Assembly: GCA_024695225.1 (NCBI GenBank)
Contig: JAILIO010000175.1
Coordinates: 1-17,447 of the forward strand
Length of the DNA: 17,447 bases
Direction of reading: 5' to 3'
Source: Lachnospiraceae bacterium
GTDB lineage: Bacteria > Bacillota > Clostridia > Lachnospirales > Lachnospiraceae
How positions within the stretch are numbered: position 1 is the stretch's first letter; every line of letters begins with the position of its first letter. Both the position numbers and the translations under genes were made by a program. A model generated the notes under the pieces. It did not search any database and was not told the origin of the DNA. It was given only the letters and a program-made list of their open reading frames with translations. This document shows positions 1-6,999 of the stretch, in pieces.

Positions 1-375
1 GGTGTTTTCGGACTCGGTGATCCCTCCGCAGGACACGATCTGCTTATCGCAGGCGTCTGAAGCGCCCCTTAAAAGGTTCTCGAGATAATCAGGGTCCACA
101 TAGTCATCGGCGTCCAAAAAGGTCAAAAGATCTGCGGAGGACGCCTTTACCCCCGCTTTCCACGCGGATATGAGGCCTCCGTTCTCCTTGTGGATCACCT
201 TAACGGTATCGTTTTCTTCTGCGTAACGATCGCAGATCCCGGGGCTCTCATCTGCAGAGCCGTCGTCCACCAGGATCAGCTCATCCGGGGGGACGGTCTG
301 TGAAAGCATGGAATCTGCGCATTTTTTCAGATATTTCCCGGAATTGTAGACGGGTACGATGCAGGATACGGTCAT
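1..375 (-). CDS. GT2 family glycosyltransferase, N-terminal part (cut by window start)
   Basis: Reading the minus strand from an ATG at 375 gives 125 codons open to the window edge, so only the N-terminal part is present. The start MTVSCIVPVYNSGKYL is the usual opening of a GT-A fold family 2 glycosyltransferase. The nucleotide-binding VDDGSADES segment (about residues 39-47) and the metal-binding DADD (about 89-92, in TFLDADDY) are both visible, as is the ENGGLISAWKAG stretch between them. Such enzymes act on the cytoplasmic side and move a sugar from a nucleotide-sugar to a lipid-linked acceptor. The start overlaps the upstream acetyltransferase stop by four bases (ATGA), a typical coupled operon junction. 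The family is clear; donor and acceptor are unknown. Confidence 0.93.
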   Translation of the reverse strand, partial: MTVSCIVPVYNSGKYLKKCADSMLSQTVPPDELILVDDGSADESPGICDRYAEENDTVKVIHKENGGLISAWKAGVKASSADLLTFLDADDYVDPDYLENLLRGASDACDKQIVSCGGITESENT

Positions 376-923
376 GCCTTGCCCTTTATGGTTGCCGGGA
401 CTCCGGCCACAAAGGCGCCGGGTTCCGTGACTGAATCTATGACCACTGCTCCGGCTCCCACCTTCACATTGTCAGCTATCTCAATGCCACCCACCAGCAC
501 CGTGTTCCATCCCAGGTACACGTTCTTTCCAAGCTTCGGGCTCGGGGTGTCGGGGCCTGTGTTTCCGACGCAGGTGGAGCCTGCGATGATACAGTTCTCA
601 CCTATCCTGGCGTCCGCGTTAACTGCCACCCTCCCGCAGTGATAGACCAGAAGCCCCTTCTCACAGGTGAAGGGCGGTATCTCCAGCCCCAGCTTCCTGC
701 CCATGATATGCCATTTCCTGTGTAGGATGGCGTACATTATATCGTGCCACAATCCCTTGCTGGCCAGATGGTATTCCGACTTTCTGAGATTCTTCACATA
801 CTGCCATATCATATATCCACGGCTCTGCAAAAGGAATCCGGACACCATCTCCGCCCTGGTGGGCAGATAAAGAGGTCTCTCCGCCTCCAGATATTCTTTA
901 AGATCCTGTTTCGTCTTTATCAT
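372..923 (-). CDS. Serine-acetyltransferase-like hexapeptide-repeat O-acetyltransferase
   Basis: A protein of 183 residues if it starts at the ATG at 923, which has AGGAGA about 12 bases upstream. An in-frame TTG nine codons earlier is less likely. Residues 1-85 are an alpha-helical CysE-like front part. Residues 90-177 form a left-handed beta-helix of hexapeptide repeats (GENCIIAGSTCVG, GKNVYLGWNTVLVGG, ADNVKVGAGAVV) ending in the familiar AGVPATIKGK. The family uses acetyl-CoA to acetylate serine or, in polysaccharide loci, a sugar hydroxyl. The context between glycosyltransferases favours sugar O-acetylation, but a serine acetyltransferase role cannot be excluded. The gene overlaps the upstream GT4 gene by 26 bases and the downstream GT2 gene by four. 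Confidence 0.9.
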   Translation of the reverse strand: MIKTKQDLKEYLEAERPLYLPTRAEMVSGFLLQSRGYMIWQYVKNLRKSEYHLASKGLWHDIMYAILHRKWHIMGRKLGLEIPPFTCEKGLLVYHCGRVAVNADARIGENCIIAGSTCVGNTGPDTPSPKLGKNVYLGWNTVLVGGIEIADNVKVGAGAVVIDSVTEPGAFVAGVPATIKGKA

Positions 924-2199
924 AATGAGCCTGATTCTCCTGCCACCCAAGGGTTTTATTGAGTTCCCCGAAGACTTTCCGGTTCACCCTCCTGTAATCA
1001 AAAACTTCCGAATACTCAAATGCCTCTCCGGAATATCTCCCGTAATCGGAAAGGATCCTGTCCACGGCATTTCTGATGCCCTGCACAGTGCCGTCGGTCT
1101 TTTCACAGCCTTTCCCAAAGACCAGGTTATCCCCGATGCCGCCGGTGTCCGTGGTGACCACCGGAAGTCCCGAGGACATGGCTTCAATGATGGCCATGGG
1201 CATCCCTTCAAACACGGAATTCATGACCAGTATGTCCGATCTCCTCATAAGATCCCTGGTGTCCTCCGGGGAAAGGGCTCCGGTAAATGAGACCCTGTCT
1301 CCCGCCATGGCTTTCAGGGTTTTCTCCTCTTCCCCCGCGCCGGCTATGGTGAGGGTACGGCCCTTTGCCCAGTCGCCCTGGCTGAAGGCCTCTATTATGG
1401 GACCTATGTTTTTTACCTTCGAGAGCCTTCCCGCATAAAGACATCTGACCGGATCGGAAACCTGTTTTTCCGGGGGCTTTGGATCCCTCACAGCGGAATT
1501 CCTGACTCTCACAAGCTTCCTTGCCTTGCCCCTGTAGTCTCTCAGGCTGTCCCTGTCCAGGATGAACACTGCTTTCGCCCCCCGTATCACCTGCATGAGA
1601 TACCACTGGAACAGGAGCCTCACCGGGGGCAGTTTCTTGAAAAACCTGACCCTTCTCCACATATCCCCGTATGTGCCGTGGGAAAACACGTAGCAGGCAG
1701 CCTTCCTGTTGATGCACCTGATCCCTGCATAGGCTTCCGGGGTGTGGATGTAACAGCAGTCGTCATCCCTTATCTTCAAAAGTTTCTTGTTCCGGATGAG
1801 CCCCTTTAAATATTCAAGTCTCACGGATCTGTGTATGCCGCTCTGGTCTGTGGGCACCGATATCACCGGGAGAAAGGGAAATCCAAAGGGCCCTTCCACA
1901 ATATGCCCCGGGAGCTTTCCCACTCCGGATGCAGAACTTCCTCCGGGTGCAGAGTTCCATCCGGTTGCAGAACTCCCTCCGGGTGTGACAGCCTCTTCCG
2001 AAGGATACGTATCTCCCAAAGATGCGCCCTCAACCGATGCATCCTCATTCTCCGGGGTCACCCCCACCAGGAGCACATCATCCTTCCTGTGGGGACAGGT
2101 CTCCTGCAGATATCTCAGAAAGTTTGAGATGCTGGTGAGCTGTCCTCCCACGGGCCAGTCCGTGAAATTTGATGTGTCGAAGATTATAAGCCGGGACAT
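898..2199 (-). CDS. GT4 family glycosyltransferase with a repeat-derived low-complexity insert
   Basis: A 433-residue GT-B fold enzyme. The N-terminal Rossmann half opens with MSRLIIFDTSNF and a glycine pair at about 18-19. The C-terminal half has YAGRLSKVKNI (255-265), LTIAGAGEE (283-291) and the GT4 E-x7-E signature in EGMPMAIIE (Glu331, Glu339), followed by SSGLPVVTTDTGG. It would transfer a sugar with retention onto a lipid-linked intermediate in the cytoplasm. Residues about 52-97 are an unusual Gly/Ser/Ala-rich insert carrying the six-residue repeat PGGSSA, TGWNSA, PGGSSA (73-90), encoded by an 18-nt tandem repeat; it probably forms a disordered loop. The ATG follows the TAA of the upstream GT4 gene with no gap and no strong ribosome binding site, so translation is probably coupled. 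The C-terminal tail after about residue 415 overlaps the next gene. Confidence 0.92.
   Translation of the reverse strand: MSRLIIFDTSNFTDWPVGGQLTSISNFLRYLQETCPHRKDDVLLVGVTPENEDASVEGASLGDTYPSEEAVTPGGSSATGWNSAPGGSSASGVGKLPGHIVEGPFGFPFLPVISVPTDQSGIHRSVRLEYLKGLIRNKKLLKIRDDDCCYIHTPEAYAGIRCINRKAACYVFSHGTYGDMWRRVRFFKKLPPVRLLFQWYLMQVIRGAKAVFILDRDSLRDYRGKARKLVRVRNSAVRDPKPPEKQVSDPVRCLYAGRLSKVKNIGPIIEAFSQGDWAKGRTLTIAGAGEEEKTLKAMAGDRVSFTGALSPEDTRDLMRRSDILVMNSVFEGMPMAIIEAMSSGLPVVTTDTGGIGDNLVFGKGCEKTDGTVQGIRNAVDRILSDYGRYSGEAFEYSEVFDYRRVNRKVFGELNKTLGWQENQAHYDKDETGS
1930..1983 (-). repeat. 18-nt tandem repeat, three copies, inside a GT4 gene
   Basis: Three consecutive 18-nt units begin at 1930, 1948 and 1966, each of the plus-strand form TGCAGAACTTCCTCCGGG with a few differences; the middle copy is the most diverged. 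The unit is a multiple of three, so copies can change without breaking the frame. It encodes a six-residue unit (PGGSSA or TGWNSA). A partial match (CTCCGGA) lies just before the first copy. Confidence 0.85.
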
Positions 2200-3324
2200 T
2201 TATTTAAAAAGCACTTTCTGATACAGTTCTGTCCTGCTCTTCCATGAGAAGCGCAGCACATTTGCAGACCCTCTGTTTATGAGGTCCGATGCCTTGTGTT
2301 CGTCCTCCAGCACGGAATTCAGCGCATCGGACACGGCTTCCGGATCCCCGGGGTCCACCATGACCGCCGCATCCTTGCAGATCTCCGGAAGGCTCCAGGC
2401 GTCCGAACACACCACCGGCACTCCCAGCTGCATGGCTTCCACCGGAGGGAAGCCGAAGCCCTCGGCGGTTGAGAGGAACAGGAAAACCCTTGAAGCCCCT
2501 ATGAACTTGCACACATGGTCATACTGTTTCATATAGCTTATGCAGCCCACGTGCTGTGCGGCCTCCGGGTCCATCTCAGGATAATACTCCTCTGTCTCGT
2601 CTATGCCCACTATCATAAGGGGCAGGGGATTTTCGGTATTCCTGTAATAATGCTCGTAAGCCTTCAGTATCCCCGTGGCGTTCTTGTGGGGCAGAGGGCT
2701 TGTGATGGCGGAGATATATGCCTTTGCGGTCTTCCTCTCCGCCCGGGCGGCCTCCACAACCTCGGGTTCCATGTCATTTACGCCGTTCTGTATGACATAG
2801 ATGCTGTCCTGGCGCGCCTTCGCCCCGGAGAAGCGCCTGAGTATATCCCTCTTTGTGTATTCCGACACGGTGATCACGCTGTCCGCCTTCAGAATGGATT
2901 TTTTAAGCCTCTCCATTATGTATGCGTTTTCAACTTTATTCAGATACCCGGGGAATCTCTCATTGTAATAAAATGGAATGAGATCGTGGACGATTACGGT
3001 ATCCGGAACCACACATTTAAGGGGTCTGAAGCCCCTCGGGAAGAGCACCCGGTCGGCCTTCAATATCCCCAGGATCCTGTTCACGTACACAAGTTCCCAC
3101 CAGACATCGAATTTTTTGTTCAAGGGATTGCCCTTCATTTCCAGGAACCTGACGCCCTTGCCGGAAAAATCCTGACGGTTGTACTTATTTCCCAGCACCA
3201 CTATCTCCCGGTTCCCGGAGTTGTTCTCTCCCAGGTGCTTCACCAGGGATTTTGTCAGATTGTAAATGCCCAGGCTCTTTCCCTGGCCCTTCACCAGTTT
3301 GAAACAGTCGATAACAAGTCTCAT
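2200..3324 (-). CDS. GT4 family glycosyltransferase (mannosyltransferase-like)
   Basis: A 374-residue GT-B enzyme. It opens with MRLVIDCFKL and a glycine-rich turn (about 12-20). VHDLIPFYYNERFPG (112-126) and the SVITVSEYTKRDI stretch (149-161) are typical of bacterial GT4 enzymes that resemble mannosyl- or rhamnosyltransferases. The C-terminal half has SPLPHKN (209-215), the E-x7-E motif in AEGFGFPPVEAM (Glu288, Glu296) and GVPVVCSD (301-308). The ATG at 3324 has a good ribosome binding site (AAGGGGGTG) that overlaps the stop of the upstream transferase gene. It abuts the next GT4 gene directly (TAA then ATG). Donor sugar and linkage cannot be read from the sequence. Confidence 0.93.
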   Translation of the reverse strand: MRLVIDCFKLVKGQGKSLGIYNLTKSLVKHLGENNSGNREIVVLGNKYNRQDFSGKGVRFLEMKGNPLNKKFDVWWELVYVNRILGILKADRVLFPRGFRPLKCVVPDTVIVHDLIPFYYNERFPGYLNKVENAYIMERLKKSILKADSVITVSEYTKRDILRRFSGAKARQDSIYVIQNGVNDMEPEVVEAARAERKTAKAYISAITSPLPHKNATGILKAYEHYYRNTENPLPLMIVGIDETEEYYPEMDPEAAQHVGCISYMKQYDHVCKFIGASRVFLFLSTAEGFGFPPVEAMQLGVPVVCSDAWSLPEICKDAAVMVDPGDPEAVSDALNSVLEDEHKASDLINRGSANVLRFSWKSRTELYQKVLFK

Positions 3325-3336
3325 AACTACACCCCC

Positions 3337-4749
3337 TTACTTGGCCCCCCGGCCTCCCAGTACCACACCCACTGTCTTGATCAGGATCTTCAGATCAAGG
3401 GTCAGTGACCAGTTGTCTATATATTCCAGGTCCAGTTTCACCACTTCGTCGAAATCCATTATCTCACTTCTGCCGCTGATCTGCCAAAGCCCGGTGAGTC
3501 CCGGTGTCATGCTCATGCGCCTGCGGTAATAAGGGATATACTTTTCAAACTCATCTTCCGTGGGCGGCCTGGTTCCCACAAGGCTCATGTCCCCTTTGAG
3601 TATATTGAAAAACTGCGGGAATTCGTCAAGGCTTGTCTTCCTGATCCACTTCCCGAAGGGGGTGACCCTGGGGTCATCGGACATCTTGAACATGAGGCCG
3701 TTCATCTCATTGTCCTTCTGAAGCTGCTCCTTCATTTCCTCCGCATCCTGCCTCATGGAGCGGAACTTGTACATGGTAAACCTCCGGCCGTTCCTGCCGA
3801 TCCTGGTCTGTCTGAAGAACACCGGGCCGGGGGAGTCCTTCTTTATGGCTATTGCAAAGAAGGGCGTCATTATTATCGTGATGAGAGACCCCACAAGTCC
3901 CCCAAGGATGTCCACTGCTCTTTTTATTATAAGCCTTTTATAGCCGCCCTGATACCTGGTGTATGACAGCACCGTGTAATCCCCGAAGGTGTCCAGCCTG
4001 CTGCCCGCCTCCCCTGCGTAATCCGACTCCAGGTTCATGTGGCACATGACACCCATGTCCTCAAAGCAGCGCATATATCCCCGCACCTTCTTCTGGGGCA
4101 TGTCCGGCAGGGAAATAAAGACTTCGTCCAGGGGCATCTGCAGCGCCTTCTCGTACATGTCCTTAGGCCCTGAGATCACCGGGTAACCCAGGATCTCCTC
4201 CCCGGTCCTCTCCGCATCCGCTATGCACACCCCTTCTATTCCGTAGTGTATGTCCAGGGAATCCGAAAGCCTCTCCAGGACTCTCTCTGCATTCTCCGAT
4301 TCCGCCACCACCAGCACCTTTATCTGGGTGAGTTCCGAGGAATAATACACCGCAAAGCTCTTCTTTATGATCACATGGAGAAAATATGTGACGAAGAAGT
4401 TTATCACCATGAAAAGTCCCATGACAAAGCGGGAGAACACCTGGGCCCACTGGAGGAAATAAATGAGCACGCCGATGACCACCATCATCACGGCCTCGTA
4501 CTTCAGGACTTCGATGAATTCCTTCAGGTAGCCCCTCTTCATGAAGTCCCTGTTCCAGTCCACAAAGAAGGTGTAAACGGTGGAGAACAGCACAAAACAC
4601 AGGCAGACTGCGAAGTGAACGCTCTGGTCCCCCATGTCCCTGAAATTGCCAAACCTTATGTATGTTGCAAGGAAGAATGACAGGACTATGGCACACAGAT
4701 CTGCGGCCCAGAGTCCGTACACTTCCATCACTCTGTTCTTTCTCTTCAT
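3337..4749 (-). CDS. WbaP/CpsE-type polyprenyl-phosphate sugar-1-phosphate transferase
   Basis: The likely priming enzyme, moving a sugar-1-phosphate from a nucleotide-sugar to undecaprenyl phosphate at the membrane. The 470 residues follow the long-form layout: four N-terminal membrane segments (about 11-33, 43-63, 84-102, 107-128), a Rossmann-like soluble domain (about 141-250), then a membrane hairpin (about 280-302) and the catalytic bacterial sugar transferase domain. Motifs seen are SPGPVFFRQTRIG, MYKFRSM (326-332), SLDEFPQFFNILKGDMS with the catalytic Asp375-Glu376 pair, VGTRPP (391-396) and PGLTGLWQISGRS (416-428). The ATG has GAGGAT about five bases upstream. It is the first gene of the downstream operon, behind a candidate extended -10 promoter. 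WbaP-like (galactose) and CpsE-like (glucose) forms cannot be told apart by eye. Confidence 0.95.
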   Translation of the reverse strand: MKRKNRVMEVYGLWAADLCAIVLSFFLATYIRFGNFRDMGDQSVHFAVCLCFVLFSTVYTFFVDWNRDFMKRGYLKEFIEVLKYEAVMMVVIGVLIYFLQWAQVFSRFVMGLFMVINFFVTYFLHVIIKKSFAVYYSSELTQIKVLVVAESENAERVLERLSDSLDIHYGIEGVCIADAERTGEEILGYPVISGPKDMYEKALQMPLDEVFISLPDMPQKKVRGYMRCFEDMGVMCHMNLESDYAGEAGSRLDTFGDYTVLSYTRYQGGYKRLIIKRAVDILGGLVGSLITIIMTPFFAIAIKKDSPGPVFFRQTRIGRNGRRFTMYKFRSMRQDAEEMKEQLQKDNEMNGLMFKMSDDPRVTPFGKWIRKTSLDEFPQFFNILKGDMSLVGTRPPTEDEFEKYIPYYRRRMSMTPGLTGLWQISGRSEIMDFDEVVKLDLEYIDNWSLTLDLKILIKTVGVVLGGRGAK

Positions 4750-4842
4750 GACATCCTCAGATATCTACAATAATAACCCTTTTCACGGTGCTCTGTCTAT
4801 GTCCTTAAACCGGAGCTGAATGTATCCGGCTCTGTGACAGTT

Positions 4843-4851
4843 AGTATAGCA
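4843..4851 (-). promoter_or_regulatory. Candidate extended -10 promoter for the WbaP-led operon
   Basis: On the minus strand the sequence TGCTATACT gives an extended -10 element (TG, one base, then TATACT). The -35 region is weak (CTGATT with an 18-base spacer), as is common with extended -10 promoters. Transcription would start near 4836, leaving an 85-90 base leader before the ATG at 4749. The -10 lies inside TTAGTATA, which recurs at the higBA promoter. Confidence 0.5.
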
Positions 4852-4965
4852 TACGATATTTAAGAAAATCAGTACTTATGAGGCTAACAACCTTATTTTT
4901 TTGTCAGATTTTGCGTATTCTATAGTAGCGTATATAGCGATAGTAAAGCAGTCCTTGTCCAAAAT

Positions 4966-5057
4966 CTGTATACTACTCACCTGCGCATTATTCTTGTTTT
5001 TGTATCAGTACCATGCTGTACGCTTTGACAATACTTCCGCTTTGCGTTAGTATACAG
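4966..5057. promoter_or_regulatory. Candidate operator: inverted copies of TAGTATACAG
   Basis: The 10-mer TAGTATACAG is present on the plus strand at 5048-5057, overlapping the -10 of the higBA promoter, and on the minus strand at 4966-4975. The related TTAGTATA sits at 4841-4848, over the -10 of the opposite promoter. HigA-type antitoxins repress their own promoters by binding short dyad sites, so this motif is a reasonable operator candidate. Its assignment is inference from position and repetition only. Confidence 0.35.
5025..5053 (+). promoter_or_regulatory. Promoter of higBA, possibly giving a leaderless mRNA
   Basis: A perfect TTGACA at 5025-5030 is followed after 17 bases by TAGTAT (5048-5053), a four-of-six match to the -10 consensus. 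The expected start of transcription falls at about 5060, the A of the higB ATG. No ribosome binding site precedes that ATG, so the toxin may be translated from a leaderless transcript. A second possible -10 (TATACT at 4969-4974) lacks a convincing -35. Confidence 0.55.
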
Positions 5058-5059
5058 TT

Positions 5060-5341
5060 ATGATAAATTCATTTTCCGACAAACAAACTGAGTTGATTTT
5101 CAATGGTATCAAAAGTGCAAAACTGCCTTCTGATATACAAAATACAACTCGCCGCAAGCTTAGAATGATTGCTGCCGCAAAAGAAATAGGTGATCTTAGG
5201 ATCCCTCCCGGAAACAGGCTGGAGCGACTCAAAGGAAATCTGGCAGATTACTGGTCGATCCGTATAAATGACCAATGGCGAATTGTATTTCTTTTCGAAA
5301 ATGGAGGAGCATATGATGTCAGAATCACAGATTACCACTAG
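5060..5341 (+). CDS. higB: HigB toxin, RelE/ParE-superfamily mRNA interferase
   Basis: A 93-residue protein of the usual HigB-1 length. It matches the family along its whole length: MINSFSDKQTELIFNG at the start, LPSDIQ and RKLRMIAAA (33-40), DLRIPPGNRLERLKG (45-59), SIRINDQWRIVFLF (66-79) and the terminal AYDVRITDYH. Family members cleave mRNA on ribosomes and are neutralised by HigA. The start at 5060 is fixed by the conserved N-terminus although no Shine-Dalgarno sequence precedes it. The 3' end overlaps higA, the toxin-first order typical of this family. The pair is more AT-rich than its neighbours and on the opposite strand, which suggests separate acquisition. Confidence 0.95.
   Translation: MINSFSDKQTELIFNGIKSAKLPSDIQNTTRRKLRMIAAAKEIGDLRIPPGNRLERLKGNLADYWSIRINDQWRIVFLFENGGAYDVRITDYH
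5303..5309 (+). promoter_or_regulatory. Ribosome binding site of higA, inside higB
   Basis: GGAGGAG lies in the 3' end of higB and is followed by two consecutive ATG codons at 5313 and 5316. The spacing from GGAGG is five or eight bases, so either can serve. This strong site contrasts with the absent site of higB and would favour antitoxin synthesis over toxin synthesis. Confidence 0.75.
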
Positions 5342-5630
5342 GACATTGAATAACATACATCCCGGAGAGATTCTGAAGGAGGAATTTCTCGTCCCTATGG
5401 GTATTTCGGCATACAGCCTCGCTAAAGAAATCGGAATTCCTCAATCCAGAATTTCTTCTATTGTCCTGGGGAAAAGAGCCATTACCGCCGATACCGCCAT
5501 CAGGTTATCGCGTTTCTTTGGCACAACTCCTGAATTTTGGTTAAATCTTCAGTGTATGTATGACATAGAAGAAGAGGAAAACAAGAAATATGATGAATTT
5601 AATTCCATCAGGAAATATGCAGCAGTCTGA
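5313..5630 (+). CDS. higA: HigA antitoxin, XRE-family HTH regulator
   Basis: A 105-residue protein if it starts at the first of the paired ATG codons; the second at 5316 is as good. It begins near NNIHPGEILKEEFLVPMGIS, the standard opening of HigA/VapI-type antitoxins. A helix-turn-helix follows at about 31-58 (YSLAKEIGIPQSRISSIVLG then KRAIT), then SRFFGTTPEFWLNLQ (66-80), also diagnostic. HigA binds and neutralises HigB and represses the shared promoter. The reading frame is open upstream to 5268, but those codons lie within higB and before the ribosome binding site. It overlaps higB by 29 bases. Confidence 0.95.
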   Translation: MMSESQITTRTLNNIHPGEILKEEFLVPMGISAYSLAKEIGIPQSRISSIVLGKRAITADTAIRLSRFFGTTPEFWLNLQCMYDIEEEENKKYDEFNSIRKYAAV

Positions 5631-5824
5631 CTCCCGACTCACTGCGATATATTCTTCTGCAGCAGGACTGCTCTTCGGATTTTCAAAAATATCAACCATG
5701 AGGCGGTAAATATCCAAGATCTTTCCAAGTCACGTCAATTTTCTTTGAAAGATTCTCCTGTGTCCGGAAGCAGATCAAACAGACTCCGACTCATATATTG
5801 TAACTTCCGGATCCGGCCCTTACT
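5631..5824. other. Gap between convergent higA and GT11-like gene; possible decayed coding remnant
   Basis: No intact gene and no clear terminator. An 8-bp inverted repeat (5763-5770 with 5804-5811, TCCGGAAG) has a 33-base loop, and a short AT-rich hairpin lies at 5737-5754; neither has a U-run. On the minus strand three short protein-like segments follow in three different frames: MSRSLFDLLPDTGESFKEN (5794-5738), then DVTWKDLGYLPPHG, then MVDIFENPKSSPAAEEYIA. This may be a frameshifted remnant of a gene, or chance. I do not recognise a family. Confidence 0.3.
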
Positions 5825-6946
5825 TTACGTGGTCTTCCGGGTAAACGCCCTCATTATCTTTGAAGCGCCCCTCCGGGACAGATAACCCATCCTGTCCGCG
5901 GTTTTTCTGACCCGCACTGCAATGCTCCCGCTGTCAAAGGGAGTTTTACCGGAAAGCTTTTCCCCCGCCTTCTCCCTGTACAGGGAAAGCATATGCCGGC
6001 ATTCCTCCGGGGTGTATAAATCTCCTCTCCTGTCCATGTAACTGAATATGGAATAAATATTCTGCTCCGAAGCCCAGAACCCGTCTGATGTGTTGTGCCT
6101 GGCCCAGTACATGGGAGCCACGGCCTTCACCAGCTTGTCCGATGTATAGGCAGGGAAGAATGCAAAGGATGAATTGGACACTATGAGATACCGCGCATTC
6201 CGGATCATGGTGTAGTCATCGCTCACTTCCCCGTGGTGTACCGGGATCCCCGGCAGGAGTTTTGCTGCCTCCTTCGGGTCGTCCGTGACTATATGAAAAT
6301 CCATGTCAGCTCTGATATTCCTCATATATCTCATGGCTTTTAGCCAATAAGAGCGTCTGAGGTACAGCGCATTCTCCTGTACATACTCTCCGCATCTCAG
6401 ATTGAGTATACATATATTTTCGGCGGAAAGGCTTTTATTGTCATATTCTTCGGGTATCTTAAGCCACTGCTTTATCTCTTCCCTGTGGGCCGAAAAATAT
6501 CCCTCCGCCTGGAGGTTTCCGGTGATGGCAAGAGGCCGGTCCCCTGCCCCGGTCTTTTCCCGGGCGTTCAGGATATCCGGGTCCGCCCCTGCGGTGAAAC
6601 AGCCGTGCACCATGTCGTGGACACAGTCTTTTATATATATGCGCTCTTCTTTCTCGTGGTAGAAAACAGGATTACAGTCTCCTGTGCGATGGTCACTACA
6701 GTCTTCTTCAAGCAAGACCACCGGCGGTTCCTTTAATCCCGGCAGGAAATCCGGCAGATATGCTGCCCCGGATATAAAGAAATCTTCCCCACTGTCCTCT
6801 GCCATGCATCTTGCGGACACATAAGAAAAAAGCCGGTTTCCCAGCCCCTGACCCTGCATGAGAACGGTCCCCGTTTTAAGCCTCCGTTCCTTCCCACTCA
6901 GATCGTCAGTTTTTTGTCCGCGATCCTCCCCATTGACATCGGCCAT
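5825..6946 (-). CDS. Divergent GT11-like glycosyltransferase (fucosyltransferase superfamily)
   Basis: A 373-residue protein with weak but ordered GT11 landmarks. QGQGLGNRLFSYVSA (31-45) corresponds to GGLGNQMFQYA. NLRCGEYV (182-189) corresponds to HVRRGDY, with Cys replacing one Arg and Glu the Asp. HIVTDD (218-223) matches the usual FTDD, and IVSNSSFAFFPAY (255-267) corresponds to ANSTFSWWG. It probably transfers a deoxysugar from a nucleotide donor in the cytoplasm, but the changed GDY motif makes its donor uncertain. The start is unsure: the ATG at 6946 has GGAGG 14 bases away, while the internal ATG at 6859 (residue 30) lies nearer the fold and has GGGGA at eight bases. The first 29 residues carry an EDRG-type repeat. 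It is the last gene of the upstream block. Confidence 0.8.
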   Translation of the reverse strand: MADVNGEDRGQKTDDLSGKERRLKTGTVLMQGQGLGNRLFSYVSARCMAEDSGEDFFISGAAYLPDFLPGLKEPPVVLLEEDCSDHRTGDCNPVFYHEKEERIYIKDCVHDMVHGCFTAGADPDILNAREKTGAGDRPLAITGNLQAEGYFSAHREEIKQWLKIPEEYDNKSLSAENICILNLRCGEYVQENALYLRRSYWLKAMRYMRNIRADMDFHIVTDDPKEAAKLLPGIPVHHGEVSDDYTMIRNARYLIVSNSSFAFFPAYTSDKLVKAVAPMYWARHNTSDGFWASEQNIYSIFSYMDRRGDLYTPEECRHMLSLYREKAGEKLSGKTPFDSGSIAVRVRKTADRMGYLSRRGASKIMRAFTRKTT

Positions 6947-6965
6947 TTTATATCCGCGATCCTCC
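6917..6965 (-). repeat. 36-nt-spaced direct repeat at the 5' end of the GT11-like gene
   Basis: The 13-mer GGAGGATCGCGGA occurs on the minus strand at 6965-6953 and again at 6929-6917, exactly 36 bases apart. The first copy lies just before the ATG at 6946, the second inside the coding region, so the protein repeats EDRG. The first copy and its ATG also resemble the start region of the DUF5672 gene at 8610-8634. Confidence 0.75.
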
Positions 6966-6999
6966 GCAGAGCAGTTTTCTGTTTTAATGCCCTGATCCT

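Larger units (their letters stand above)
4750..5059. other. Divergent intergenic region between the glycan operon and higBA
   Basis: About 310 bases without a gene, clearly more AT-rich than the flanking glycan genes. It separates the minus-strand operon that starts at 4749 from the plus-strand higBA pair that starts at 5060. It holds candidate promoters in both directions, repeated TAGTATA motifs, and a run of short direct repeats around 4915-4945 (GCGTAT twice, TAGCG twice). No RNA gene or factor-independent terminator stands out. Confidence 0.7.

Noticed and set aside
5268..5312. Earlier start for HigA
   Set aside because: The ribosome binding site GGAGGAG lies after these codons, and the family N-terminus matches the paired ATG codons at 5313 and 5316.
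5737..5811. Factor-independent terminator between higA and the GT11-like gene
   Set aside because: The inverted repeats seen are short, AT-rich or have a 33-base loop, and none is followed by a U-run in either direction.
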